From Clostridiales bacterium CHKCI006 (GTDB lineage Bacteria > Bacillota_I > Bacilli_A > Erysipelotrichales > Coprobacillaceae), in assembly GCA_900018345.1 (NCBI GenBank), contig FCNA01000037.1:1-46468 (forward strand): a stretch of 46,468 bases of DNA, written 5' to 3'. The position numbers and the translations under genes were made by a program. Shown in pieces: positions 34,401 through 43,623 of the stretch. How positions within the stretch are numbered: position 1 is the first letter of the stretch; each line of letters opens with the position of its first letter. The notes under the pieces were generated by a model that saw only the letters and a list, made by a program, of their open reading frames with translations, was not told the origin of the DNA and ran no database searches.

Positions 34401-35699
34401 ATGTTATTCAAAAGATATGCCCAATATGTATCGTTAAATGTACTGGGAATGTTAGGACTGTCCTGTTACATCCTGGCTGATACATTCTTTGTCTCTAAAG
34501 GCTTGGGTGCCAACGGTTTGACCGCTTTAAACTTAGCCATTCCTATTTATAGTTTTATTCATGGCAGTGGATTGATGATTGGCATGGGCGGTGGCACAAA
34601 ATATACGATTCAGAAAAGTCAGCAGGATCATCATCAGGCAAATGCCATTTTCACCTATGCTTTCATTTTAGGCCTCGTCTTTGCGATTGTCTTTGTCCTG
34701 ATGGGTCTCTTTTTTTCAGATCCCCTAATTCGTTTATTAGGTGCAGACAACACCGTTTATGAAATGGCTAAAACTTATTTGCAAGTAATTTTATTATTCT
34801 CACCAGCGTTTCTGTTGAACAATATTATTTTATGTTTTGTACGTAATGATGGTGATCCTACCTTAGCAATGATAGCGATGCTTGCGGGCAGTTTCAGTAA
34901 TGTTATTTTGGATTGGATCTTTATCTTTCCATGCCGAATGGGGATCTTTGGGGCTGTTTTTGCGACCGGGTTGGCTCCCATCATCAGTTTAGCCGTTCTA
35001 TCTAAACATTTTATTCAAAAGAAAAATCAGTTTCATCCGATTCATTGTTCATTGCAGCCTAGAAAAATGCTGGGAATGATGGCAAGTGGCGTTCCGTCTT
35101 TAGTTACCGAAGTTTCCAGTGGGGTCGTCATGATTGTATTTAATACTTTGATTTTAGGTATCGCTGGTAATATGGGTGTTGCCGCCTATGGTGTCATTGC
35201 GAATCTTTCCCTTGTTGTAATTTCAGTCTATACAGGTATTGCCCAGGGAATACAACCACTGATGAGCAGTAGTTATGGTCACCGAAAAATGGAGGAAGTC
35301 CATACCTATTTGAAATTTGGAGTAGTGACCTGTCTGTTTTTTTCTGTATTGATCTATACCGTTATCTATTTTGGCGCACAAAATATAACTCGGATTTTCA
35401 ACAGTGAACATAATCTGACCTTGCAGAGTATTGCGACCCAAGGGCTTTGTCTCTACTTCTTAGCTTGTCCTTTTGCCGGAATGAATATTATTTTGTCCAT
35501 GTTTTTCACGAGTACAGAAAAACCGCTGCCTGCTCATTTTATCTCGTTATGTCGTGGCTTCATCCTGATTATTCCAATGGCCCTGATCTTAAGTCGATTA
35601 TTCGAGCTACCTGGGATCTGGCTTAGTTTTCCTATTACCGAAGGAATCATTTGCATAGCAGCCATTTTAGTCATCCTGCTTGCAAGAATCAGGAAATAA
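34401..35699 (+). CDS. MATE family efflux transporter
   Basis: A 432-residue, 12-helix MATE protein. The start MLFKRYAQYVSLNVLGMLGL then SCYILADTFFVSKGLGANGL, GMGGGTKYTI and the second-half SGVPSLVTEVSSGVVMIVFN and ASYGHRKMEEV-like region are typical of the DinF/NorM superfamily. It should export cationic compounds with Na+ or H+ exchange. AAAAGGAGGAAATCG precedes the start. Expression is probably gated by the leader terminator. Its last 33 bp overlap the 3' end of the convergent XRE-TPR gene. Confidence 0.92.
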   Translation: MLFKRYAQYVSLNVLGMLGLSCYILADTFFVSKGLGANGLTALNLAIPIYSFIHGSGLMIGMGGGTKYTIQKSQQDHHQANAIFTYAFILGLVFAIVFVLMGLFFSDPLIRLLGADNTVYEMAKTYLQVILLFSPAFLLNNIILCFVRNDGDPTLAMIAMLAGSFSNVILDWIFIFPCRMGIFGAVFATGLAPIISLAVLSKHFIQKKNQFHPIHCSLQPRKMLGMMASGVPSLVTEVSSGVVMIVFNTLILGIAGNMGVAAYGVIANLSLVVISVYTGIAQGIQPLMSSSYGHRKMEEVHTYLKFGVVTCLFFSVLIYTVIYFGAQNITRIFNSEHNLTLQSIATQGLCLYFLACPFAGMNIILSMFFTSTEKPLPAHFISLCRGFILIIPMALILSRLFELPGIWLSFPITEGIICIAAILVILLARIRK

Positions 35700-36881
35700 A
35701 CGTTTGAAATCATTTTTTAAAAATACTTGATGCGTGTTTTTAGTTTGAATAAAGTAAGATAGAGCTGATTGTATTTGATTCATTCTGATGTATTCGAAAA
35801 GAATCAACTGGAAAACCAATGAAGATAGGATACGTTGATTTTTAAAATAATGCTTTGCTTGAAATAATTGCTTTGTGTGCATTTTATCCTTGAATAAAAT
35901 AATATTTTTCAACCATTCACAAAGATATTGGTAGCCAGCATGGCCAACTGTATATAGATTTAATTGATTGATGATGGAAAGAATGGCAGAGGTGTTTCCT
36001 GATTGATATAGGCACCAGCAAAGATAAAAACGAGATTGCTCATCAGGATTTGTTTCATAATCATTTTTTAAATAGGGGAATGCTTTTTCATAATTACCTA
36101 GAGCTAAATATAGTTGACCGATTGATAACTGAGAGATTTGATGATTTTGTGCAAGGGATTCGGCCTCATCATACTGCTTTTGAGTTAAAAATAAGTTGAA
36201 TTGATGGTATGATAAGGCGTTTTCAACTAATATAGATGATGATGTGTCTTGAAATAAATTTTGGGCAAGGCTTAAATAATGATTTGCTTCATCAAAATCA
36301 TCTGAAAAAAGATAGGTATAATGACATAATGAAACGTATCCCCATGCAAGATATAAATGGGGAAGCTGGTTGTCCTTGCATAGCTGCATATAATTCGCCA
36401 GGTAATCCTTACTTGTCGTTTCATGGTCTAAATAAAGCTCGTATTGCGCTAATGCAAAACAAAGTAGCGCTGAATAAGGTGGTTCGAGATCAATATACTT
36501 TAAGACTTTTTTTAGAAACAGAAAACGTTCTGAAAAACATTTCTTTAAAGATAAATACCAGAATTCAATTACCCATTGGTAAGCAGAATACATAGTCATT
36601 GTATTGGTCATCTTTGGTAAATTGTCTTCACCTTGTAAAATGTGATTGATGATTGAATGACATCTGAGAAAAAAAGAAGGGTTTGTTTTGTAGTATTGAT
36701 GATAGTCAATATTTAGAGTCCGAAACAAATCAATAATGTATGTCTTGTCTAAGTGATAATGATTAGTCTCAAAGCGAGAGATTGCAGAGGGGCTAATCAT
36801 TTGATTTTTGGAAAGATTCCTGATTGTTAATAGTTGTGATAATCTAGCATAGCGTACAGCAACATTTTCAAATTTTTCCAT
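35667..36881 (-). CDS. XRE-TPR regulator, RRNPP-like (copy 2)
   Basis: A 404-residue protein with N-terminal MEKFENVAVRYARLSQLLTI, an XRE-type HTH (NLSKNQMISPSAISRFET) to about 60, then TPR-like helical repeats (HYLSLAQNLFQD, QYDEAESLAQNHQ, LYLALGNYEKAFPYL). The N-terminal block KxFENVxxRYARL is shared with the broken copy at 44690, so these two are closer to each other than to copy 1. AGAGGGAAGGGATGCTGTT precedes the ATG at 36881. It is divergent from the lactococcin-972-like locus, its likely target. No clear peptide gene precedes it on its own strand. Confidence 0.8.
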   Translation of the reverse strand: MEKFENVAVRYARLSQLLTIRNLSKNQMISPSAISRFETNHYHLDKTYIIDLFRTLNIDYHQYYKTNPSFFLRCHSIINHILQGEDNLPKMTNTMTMYSAYQWVIEFWYLSLKKCFSERFLFLKKVLKYIDLEPPYSALLCFALAQYELYLDHETTSKDYLANYMQLCKDNQLPHLYLAWGYVSLCHYTYLFSDDFDEANHYLSLAQNLFQDTSSSILVENALSYHQFNLFLTQKQYDEAESLAQNHQISQLSIGQLYLALGNYEKAFPYLKNDYETNPDEQSRFYLCWCLYQSGNTSAILSIINQLNLYTVGHAGYQYLCEWLKNIILFKDKMHTKQLFQAKHYFKNQRILSSLVFQLILFEYIRMNQIQSALSYFIQTKNTHQVFLKNDFKRLFPDSCKQDD

Positions 36882-36906
36882 AACAGCATCCCTTCCCTCT
36901 AAGATT

Positions 36907-36935
36907 ATTATACACAAATTGTCTATGAAAACAAT
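36907..36935 (-). promoter_or_regulatory. promoter and dyad of regulator copy 2
   Basis: Minus-strand TATAAT (36912-36907) and TTGTTT (36934-36929), 16-bp spacer. The dyad ATTGT-8 nt-ACAAT (36918-36935) covers the -35 and much of the spacer, suggesting autoregulation. Confidence 0.6.
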
Positions 36936-37030
36936 CGAACCTTGATTAAAAAGCGTACAGAATCTTAGAAAGGTATTTTAATAAATATAACCATAAGTTT
37001 TAGTGAAAATTGAATTAAAAACAATCTGTT

Positions 37031-37042
37031 TTGGATATCCAA
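37031..37042 (+). promoter_or_regulatory. 12-bp palindrome upstream of the bacteriocin locus
   Basis: TTGGATATCCAA is a perfect palindrome, followed by TTATAT. Its TTTGGATAT context also occurs in the dyad at 10709-10725, so both may bind related regulators. Confidence 0.4.
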
Positions 37043-37130
37043 GTTATATTTAGGGAAATATAGGCAATATTTAACTTCATGTTGTTTATTGAAGGGAAGA
37101 ACTAGAGCGAATAATAAGAGGTAAACAAAA

Positions 37131-37163
37131 TGCAAAACATATCAATATTGGTTATATTTTAAT
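37131..37163 (+). CDS. candidate 10-residue peptide ORF
   Basis: MQNISILVIF follows a good AAGAGGTAAACAAA ribosome site and ends at TAA. It is either a very short signal/leader peptide or the truncated beginning of the bacteriocin precursor leader. Very weak evidence beyond the ribosome site. Confidence 0.2.
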
Positions 37164-37279
37164 TATAAATGAAGGTAAAGAGCAAAAGTAAAAACATCTT
37201 AGTATATAATATAATCAAAGAGAAATCTGATGAACAGGGATTTTTGATTAATCTGTTTAGGAAAACAAAGAGACGATAT

Positions 37280-37608
37280 ATGAGAAATTTCATGGATTTG
37301 TTGTGTTGTTTAGGTTTATGTTTTCCTGGATGGGTTTGTATCAATGGTTAATTGGAACTCAGATACCGTTATGACCACTTCTTAAGGAAACAGTGCATTA
37401 TTGGTCTTATGGAGTAAGAAATACGAGTACATATTCGTATGGTTATTCAAATTACTTCAATTCCCTCAACAGTCATTATTCATCAGTTACTTATGATGGA
37501 TTGACTAGACGCGTTAGTGCATCTGCTGGCAAGACATCTATGGCTCAAGTAGACTCTATCCAGGCTCAAAACGGTAGATCTGCGACTTGCAGAATCGGTC
37601 TAAATTAG
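37280..37608 (+). pseudogene. lactococcin-972-like bacteriocin with frame-broken leader
   Basis: From 37393 the frame reads VHYWSYGVRNTSTYSYGYSN, HYSSVTYDGLTRRVSASAGK and TSMAQVDSIQAQNGRSATC, matching the lactococcin 972 pattern (W-x-YGV, aromatic repeats, H-S-x-V, AG...A). The mature part is intact for about 65 residues. No signal peptide is in this frame: a TGA lies at 37372. A leader-like MRNFMDLLCC starts at 37280 in a second frame and VNWNSDTVMTTS in a third, so at least two frameshifts separate leader from mature domain. The two genes downstream are the typical partners. Either a decayed gene or sequencing errors. Confidence 0.75.
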
Positions 37609-37747
37609 TTTGCCAATAGATTAGTTTCAGTTGAAGGTCTGTTAGAATTTCTCTTCTTTTTAATCATTGATCCGCTGCTTTTAGTAAGAGGAAAGTGATC
37701 AATAAATATATACTGCAAGATCATAGAGAGAATCCAGAGGTGATAAT

Positions 37748-39826
37748 ATGAAAAAAACACTATTCATTATTTCCATGATTATGATAATGATTAGTTCCTA
37801 TGTATTTGTACAGGAACAAAAATCATTAGATCAAATTAGCTGGGATAGTGGTCCGAGTACGCAGACAATGATGATTTCACTGGATAGCGTGGAAGTAGAG
37901 AAAGAGAGAATGGTTCAGATTTTAACGGAGACAGCAGACAAATATGAAGCTAATCTTGAATTGGTCACTAATCGTACTATTAATGGAGATTATTATCGAT
38001 TTCACATTTTATATTTGAACTATGATCAGTCATTAGATTATCAATTGGTATCAGGTAGAGAGCTAACTGTAGATGATATGAATACAGACAATTTTATAGC
38101 GACTTTTGAGACCAATGCTTCAAATCAGATTGGGACTTATCAAGATTTATTTAATGATGACAAAGTATATTTTATGCCTTTACATGCTTATGTGAAAGAG
38201 TATGCTTTATACGGGAGAATGTTTGTGTCTTTTTTAAATCCAGACAATTCGGAACTTTTCTTAACCGAGTTATCCAATGCTTTAAATGTAAGTAGTGAAT
38301 CGTTGACAGATAATGTGGACTTAATTACTTTAGGCAGGGATACCGTACAGCGATTTCAACATTTAAATCAAGTGATCCTGATTAGTTTTATTCTTGCTTT
38401 GATCTATTTTGTGATGTTCCATTCTAAAAAGATCAGTGTCATGAAATTAAATGGCATTAGTGTGATGGATATATATGTTGAGATGATCAGACCAATTTTA
38501 CTTGTTGAGGTTATTACATCTGTGGCTGTGCTGTTATTAACTTTTGTATTAATACCAGATATTGCGAGTCATCTGTTGAGCGAATTGGTGAAGACCATTT
38601 GTATTTCAATGCTGGTTGCTTTTATTGTTTTGTACATATTGCAAAACTTTATGAATTTGGCAAGTCTTATAAAAAATAGAAACATGCAGAGCTGGACCAC
38701 AATAGCATCAGTGGCTACAAAAGTATTCATGGCAGTTGTCGTTTGCAGCAGTTTAGGAATGAGTGGGACAGCACTTAGTTTCAGTCATTCTCTGAAGGAA
38801 GAAATCTCGAATTGGGAGCCTTATTTAGATACAGTATTTATCGATGGTTTTTATCAAACAGAAAATCATTATTGTTCTGATTTTACATGTTTTGATAAGG
38901 ATCAACAAGGACCAACATTTATGAATGCAATATTACCTTATGCTTACTATATTCGAAATGAAACATATGGGGATATACAGTGGATCAGCTTAAGTACAAA
39001 TTATCTTGATCAAATGCAGCTGGTTGACAAAAATGGAGAAGCACTTTATATAGGTGATGAACTGGATCATAGTTTACTTTTATTACCTATATCTAATCCG
39101 GAAGTGGATTATATGAGTATTGGTTTAACGAATGATCTAGAAAATCTAGAAATAGGGTATTACGATGACACAAAAGCTAATATATTTAGCTATGATCCTA
39201 TGTATGGAACAGATAACGATTATATTTTGGAAGCACCAATCATTGATGTAAAGACGCCAGCAAACATGACAAATTTTGACTATGCATGCATTACCAATCC
39301 GGGCGTTATTAAAATTATGAATTATTCTGATCCATCAGTAAAAGGCCCAGTAGACGATTTGTTTGAGAATATGATGCATTTAACACCACATTTGATTACT
39401 TATGAAGAAAATTTTGAGGATATGATCACTTTGTCTAACCAATTATGGCATAGTTATCTGCCAATATTAATTGTTTCTTTATTCATATACCTTTTTGTGT
39501 TGTACCAGATTACAAAACTATATGTGCAAACACATGTCAAGAAGTACGCTATTCAATATACTTTAGGTCACTCCTTTTACCAAAGTTTCAAATCATATTT
39601 CATGATCATATGTGCGACATGGATTGTTTCAGTCATAGGTTATTTGGCTACTGTAGTCAGTCAGACGGAAGAATTTATCAATATGCAAGTCATAGACTAT
39701 CAGATGAATATGTTAACCTTTGTCCCATTGATCGTGATGATTTTGATTGAATTGGTATTAGTTGTCATTTCACTTCAATTGATGAAGCGCAGGTCTTTAG
39801 TGACTTATCTGAAGGGAGGAGAATAG
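37748..39826 (+). CDS. bacteriocin-associated integral membrane protein (lactococcin 972 immunity/export type)
   Basis: A 692-residue membrane protein of the family that accompanies lactococcin-972-like bacteriocins (DUF1430 / seven-TM putative immunity class). A helix at 4-22 is followed by an extracytoplasmic domain to about 205, helices near 208-226, 250-272, 283-303 and 318-340, a second extracytoplasmic domain (about 345-570), then three C-terminal helices near 572-592, 620-642 and 655-678. This is a doubled MacB/FtsX layout. AGAGGTGATAAT precedes the start. With the ATPase 1 bp downstream it should form an ABC complex for immunity or release of the bacteriocin. Confidence 0.87.
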   Translation: MKKTLFIISMIMIMISSYVFVQEQKSLDQISWDSGPSTQTMMISLDSVEVEKERMVQILTETADKYEANLELVTNRTINGDYYRFHILYLNYDQSLDYQLVSGRELTVDDMNTDNFIATFETNASNQIGTYQDLFNDDKVYFMPLHAYVKEYALYGRMFVSFLNPDNSELFLTELSNALNVSSESLTDNVDLITLGRDTVQRFQHLNQVILISFILALIYFVMFHSKKISVMKLNGISVMDIYVEMIRPILLVEVITSVAVLLLTFVLIPDIASHLLSELVKTICISMLVAFIVLYILQNFMNLASLIKNRNMQSWTTIASVATKVFMAVVVCSSLGMSGTALSFSHSLKEEISNWEPYLDTVFIDGFYQTENHYCSDFTCFDKDQQGPTFMNAILPYAYYIRNETYGDIQWISLSTNYLDQMQLVDKNGEALYIGDELDHSLLLLPISNPEVDYMSIGLTNDLENLEIGYYDDTKANIFSYDPMYGTDNDYILEAPIIDVKTPANMTNFDYACITNPGVIKIMNYSDPSVKGPVDDLFENMMHLTPHLITYEENFEDMITLSNQLWHSYLPILIVSLFIYLFVLYQITKLYVQTHVKKYAIQYTLGHSFYQSFKSYFMIICATWIVSVIGYLATVVSQTEEFINMQVIDYQMNMLTFVPLIVMILIELVLVVISLQLMKRRSLVTYLKGGE

Positions 39827-39827
39827 C

Positions 39828-40478
39828 ATGACGTCAATCATCAAATGTAAGAATCTAACTAAAAAATATGGAAAACATATCATTTTGGATCAGTTCAATT
39901 TAACAGTTGAACAGGGTGAGATGATTGCGATTACTGGGAAAAGTGGTTGTGGGAAATCCACTTTATTAAATATTCTGGGATTGATTGAGCCATTTGATGA
40001 AGGAACGGTAACCATCCTGGGTAAGGAAAATATTAAACCTGTTTCGCATGAAGCTATCTTAATGATTCGTCATCATATAAACTATCTGTTTCAAAATTTT
40101 GCGTTGGTAGACAATGAAACAGTAAAGCAGAATTTGATGTATGCCTTGCAATACACCAAAATGAAAAAAGCTGATAAAGAAAAAGCCATCGAAACTGCTT
40201 TAGATAAAGTGAGTTTGAAAGAATTGATGAACCAAAAAGTAGCGACTCTTTCTGGTGGACAGCAGCAACGTGTTGCCGTTGCAAGAATTATCTTAAAACC
40301 ATGTGATATTATACTTGCCGATGAACCAACTGGTTCACTTGATGAAGAGAATAGCCAATTGATCATGAATTTATTGAAATCTCTACATACATTAGGTAAA
40401 ACAATCGTGATAGTAACCCATGATATGCGTATAGCATCACAAACAGAAAGAATCATAGAGATTGGCAAGAATAGTTAA
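39828..40478 (+). CDS. ABC transporter ATPase (lactococcin 972 type)
   Basis: A 216-residue stand-alone ATPase: Walker A GKSGCGKST (37-45), Q-loop NYLFQNF, signature LSGGQQQRVAVARIILKP, Walker B IILADEPTGSLDEE, switch His in IVTHDMR. It is the MacB/LolD-like size. Its start is 1 nt after the stop of the membrane partner, with GGGAGGAGAATAGC as ribosome site. All catalytic residues are present, so the transporter may still work although the adjacent bacteriocin leader is broken. A decayed paralogue lies at 13459. Confidence 0.92.
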   Translation: MTSIIKCKNLTKKYGKHIILDQFNLTVEQGEMIAITGKSGCGKSTLLNILGLIEPFDEGTVTILGKENIKPVSHEAILMIRHHINYLFQNFALVDNETVKQNLMYALQYTKMKKADKEKAIETALDKVSLKELMNQKVATLSGGQQQRVAVARIILKPCDIILADEPTGSLDEENSQLIMNLLKSLHTLGKTIVIVTHDMRIASQTERIIEIGKNS

Positions 40479-40489
40479 AATATTGAGTA

Positions 40490-41245
40490 TTCCGCTCGGA
40501 GGTGACCACTTGATACGCTGGAGAGGGCCACCCAATACGCTTTACAGGACCACTTTTTTCTTAACGGAATACGGGGTCAGGGCCACCTAAAAGTAGAGAT
40601 CCACTATAGAAGATAGTCCCTATATGTATACTATACTGCGTATCGTTATTTGATTTTAGAATAGTTCTACCTTAATGGTTTTCTGCTTAGTGTCAATAGA
40701 TAAGAGTTGTCGACCATTCTATCCAGTATCGCATCTGCGGTTAGTCTATTATCAAGCAAACGATTACAGTGTGAACCTGATACACAAAGTCTTGTACCTG
40801 CTCGTGCGAGCATTCACTTCAAACACACTCGATAGCCATGCTTCTTGAAGCATTTACAAGATACCTTATCCAGTAGTTATCAGTATATAGCTAATTAATT
40901 CTTCAATATAGAAGCGATATAAACGCTTTTCCGGGTCATATATCTACTAAACAAACGATCAGGATGTTCCATCGACTTAGTCAGAGTATTATCCAACCTA
41001 CTTGCATATTGCATATCTACAATAGTCTTGGTCTTTTCAGGATAAGAGAGTTGAGAGAAGACTGGACCACTCTTCTGGAGCTCATACTAAGAGGTTATAA
41101 TTGGTAGTCTCATCTGATTGAACTTGATTAAGCTAAACATGTAATACATATCAATCAACCCCCTGTTATGACTAACCTATAATGTATACAAGACTATTTG
41201 ATAGTGGCTCTCTCTAACGTATTGTATGATTATTTAGTGGCCCTA
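40490..41245 (-). mobile_element. IS21-family remnant (istB debris)
   Basis: The left edge carries repeated GGCCACC/AATACG units (about 40500-40605) like IS21 termini, with a matching AGTGGCCC...ACCGTATT near 41238. On the minus strand, near 40740-40675, the translation LTADAILDRMVDNSYLLTLS is the C-terminal end of IstB helper ATPases (usual form LADAILDRxVHxAY). Stops and shifts interrupt the frame, so no functional protein is left. Confidence 0.7.
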
Positions 41246-41247
41246 TT

Positions 41248-41690
41248 TTACCGTATTGCCTGGCTCCGCCACCGGTTCATCCTCATATTTGCGTATTTGT
41301 TCGCTAAAAATGATTGAAGTATGATTTTTGCTCTAAGTAGCTCAAGTTTATTTCGTCCATAGCTTTGTCGCTTTATCATCTTCAATTTATTATTTGTTCC
41401 TTCTACAAATCCATTGTTGTATTCTTTTACCACTGCGTTTGATATTGGTTCAATATCTTTTAACACGTTTTTTATAAATGAACGTACTTAAGAATAGGCT
41501 GAGTCCTTATTGTTTGTTATAAAAAGACATAATTCAATAATACTTTTATCTGCGAATAGCTGAATAGCTGATAGCATATAATATGTTGTGTAAAAACAAT
41601 TTTTCTTAAAGTATATGATTATTACGGCCTAGCTGATCATTTATTCCAATTATAAGTAATCATCAATGCCGATATAACTGAATTCTTCCT
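41248..41690 (-). pseudogene. ISL3-family transposase remnant
   Basis: The minus-strand frame 41466-41248 reads EYNNGFVEGTNNKLKMIKRQ then SYGRNKLELLRAKI, the conserved C-terminal end of ISL3 transposases. Further upstream, near 41690-41660, FSYIGIDDY resembles the first catalytic-Asp region. The middle is deleted and stops intervene. A short inverted copy of its 3' end occurs at 44525-44548. Confidence 0.8.
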
Positions 41691-41978
41691 TAAAAATACG
41701 TATTCAATCAAACAGTAATTAAAAATATATTCATTTCATCAACTATGTTTACATATCCATTCTATTATTTATGCGTAAATTATAGAATCACTGCTTGTAT
41801 TCAGTTGATAAAATTAATATATTATTTGTTTTCACTAGCATGAATACGTTTTTTTAAGGAAGAACCCTCAGCAATCGGAATTATCAGTATAGAAAAAGGT
41901 ATATATCCTAGTAAAATAAGTTCGCAAAAACATTTACAAAAGAGATATGTACCCATAAACGATTTTACTACATTTTTA

Positions 41979-42432
41979 ATGAAAAATCTATCATCTAATG
42001 ATAATTATCTTCCTGCTTTTGAACAGGTCGTTTCTGAACTTTTTTAGAAGCGAGCTTGAAAAAGCAATCAATGAGATTCTTGATCATGAACTCACCGTAT
42101 TTTTTGATTATGAACGTTATCAACGAAGCGATAATCCAGACTATCGCAACGGTTTTTACTTATGCAAATTGAATACAAAGTATGGTGTTCTTAATATCAA
42201 AATGCTTTGAGATTGTTTAGGTGAGTTTTATTGTACTCTTTTGCCTAGATATCGAAGACATGAACACAGCACTGATCAAACAATCACTGATTTATTTAAT
42301 GCTGGTTTATCTAATGCAGATATTTCTAAAATAGTTCAATCTTTATGTGTTGTTGCTTATTCAAAGCAAACCGTCAGTAATATTACTGATAAATGAATTG
42401 ATGATAGAATAAAAAGTGAACAAGTTGAATAG
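41979..42432 (+). pseudogene. IS256 (Mutator) family transposase remnant
   Basis: Three frames read in turn MKNLSSNDNYLPAFEQVVSE, then RSELEKAINEILDHELTVFF and YRNGFYLCKLNTKYGVLNIK, then GEFYCTLLPRYRRHEHSTDQ and YSKQTVSNITDK. This is the N-terminal third of a Mutator-type transposase with a frameshift near 42040 and in-frame stops at 42208 and beyond. Confidence 0.85.
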
Positions 42433-42499
42433 AAAAAATAAGTCATATTTGGTATCATGTCATAAGATGAAAGAAACAAAGAGAGAGGAAAAGAAGATT

Positions 42500-42698
42500 A
42501 TGACAAGAGCAGTATTTACTAATGAATTCAAACAGGGGGATCGATTACGTTTTAGCAAATCCTGAAGAATCAATAAATTTAATAGCTAATATATTTGGTG
42601 TTGGTTCTTCAACTCTTCACAAATGGTTTGTCATTCAGTTGGTTGTTATAACAATTATCTATATACTCTTTATTGATAAAAAAACTAAAAATGCTTGA
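42500..42698 (+). pseudogene. IS3-family OrfA remnant
   Basis: It starts MTRAVFTNEFKQ after a ribosome site, then shifts frame near 42537 to DYVLANPEESINLIANIFGV followed by GSSTLHKWF, the helix-turn-helix of an IS3 OrfA. After KWF it runs into unrelated hydrophobic sequence ending at TGA 42696. Confidence 0.75.
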
Positions 42699-42699
42699 T

Positions 42700-42729
42700 T
42701 TTTTTGTGAAAAATGTGTATACTAATTAT
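42700..42729 (+). promoter_or_regulatory. promoter of the three-gene cassette
   Basis: TTGATT, 17 bp, TATACT, ending about 25 bp before the first ribosome site. Confidence 0.6.
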
Positions 42730-42752
42730 ACTATGTTAGAAAGGAGAAGAAG

Positions 42753-42929
42753 ATGAGAATTACAGTTTCAACAACTCCGCAAGAAGTAGCAGAAAAAACT
42801 AAAAATGTTATGAATTTGGATGCAATTCCTAATATGCTTTTAAAGAATGCAGGAAAACCAAATGGTTTTGTTTCTGAAAAAAAAGATTATAAATTTTGGT
42901 TACATCGTGTTTGCGGAAGACATGAATAG
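42753..42929 (+). CDS. 58-residue protein of unknown function (cassette gene 1)
   Basis: The ORF begins MRITVSTTPQEVAEKTKNVM after AGAAAGGAGAAGAAG and ends KFWLHRVCGRHE. It is soluble, basic at the C-terminus, and has no recognised domain. A strong hairpin follows directly. Small size, position as first gene and good translation signals suggest a regulator, antitoxin-like or phage-derived protein; no function can be assigned. Confidence 0.6.
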   Translation: MRITVSTTPQEVAEKTKNVMNLDAIPNMLLKNAGKPNGFVSEKKDYKFWLHRVCGRHE

Positions 42930-42977
42930 GCGTGGGTAATTGTTTTTTTGTTCTCAACAATGCCTGTGCCTATTTTT
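42928..42977 (+). terminator. long hairpin after cassette gene 1
   Basis: A stem of about 16 bp (AGGCGTGGGTAATTGTT against AACAATGCCTGTGCCT, several G-U pairs, one bulge) with an 11-nt loop, then ATTTTTATA. It overlaps the stop codon of gene 1 and lies 23 bp before the next ribosome site, so genes 2-3 would be expressed by readthrough. Confidence 0.65.
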
Positions 42978-42999
42978 ATATACATGGAGGATTGGTATT

Positions 43000-43623
43000 A
43001 TGCATGTACAGTATGAGAAGTATAGTGATATGTTGAGTGAAGAAAAGGGATTTGGACGCAAAATAGTTGATGAGATCATAGATAACATAACAGAACAAGT
43101 CACTTTGTATTGTCAGCAGCAAGGTGAGTATTACAAGGGAAAATATGATTTGGAAATAGAAATAAACTATGATGTGCTCAGAGCGAATCAGGCTATTATA
43201 GATACATTGGAAGATCTGATGCGCCTTAAAGAGTTTCATCCTGTAGAATATCCTAATAGATTAAAGTGTGCAGCTTATCTTGCATATTGGTGGCTTCAAC
43301 GTCAACCATTGACTTTTTATGTACCAGAAGAAGAACATAAGATTTTTTTTGAAAAGGTTAGCAAGCAGGATATTGCAAGAATTATACATACAAATGCTTT
43401 TTGGTTGGTAGCATATGTTTTTGGAGAATTGTTTACGGCAACAGAACTTTCTTGTGCAACAGCGAATCCGCAATTTGAGAAACAATGGAACGTTGAATTT
43501 GATTATATTTTTTACTATTTTTGTTATAGAGCAAATTCACCCAAAAGTATAGAGGCGTTTTTATCAACGACATTATTGCATCCTACTTGGCAAGTAAAGG
43601 AAGGAGTATATTTTGAAGAGTAG
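43000..43623 (+). CDS. 207-residue protein of unknown function (cassette gene 2)
   Basis: It begins MHVQYEKYSDMLSEEKGFGR after GGAGGATTGGTATT; the frame opens earlier at 42940 but that part lies in the hairpin. The protein looks soluble and mostly helical, with aromatic-rich stretches (AAYLAYWWLQRQPLTFYVPE, FDYIFYYFCYR). I do not recognise a family. Its last 11 bp overlap the start of gene 3, so the two are translationally coupled and the products probably act together. Confidence 0.7.
   Translation: MHVQYEKYSDMLSEEKGFGRKIVDEIIDNITEQVTLYCQQQGEYYKGKYDLEIEINYDVLRANQAIIDTLEDLMRLKEFHPVEYPNRLKCAAYLAYWWLQRQPLTFYVPEEEHKIFFEKVSKQDIARIIHTNAFWLVAYVFGELFTATELSCATANPQFEKQWNVEFDYIFYYFCYRANSPKSIEAFLSTTLLHPTWQVKEGVYFEE

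Noticed and set aside
37169-37351. 60-codon ORF as an independent gene upstream of the bacteriocin
   Set aside because: No ribosome site; its second half looks like the out-of-frame leader of the lactococcin-972-like gene, so it was folded into that pseudogene.
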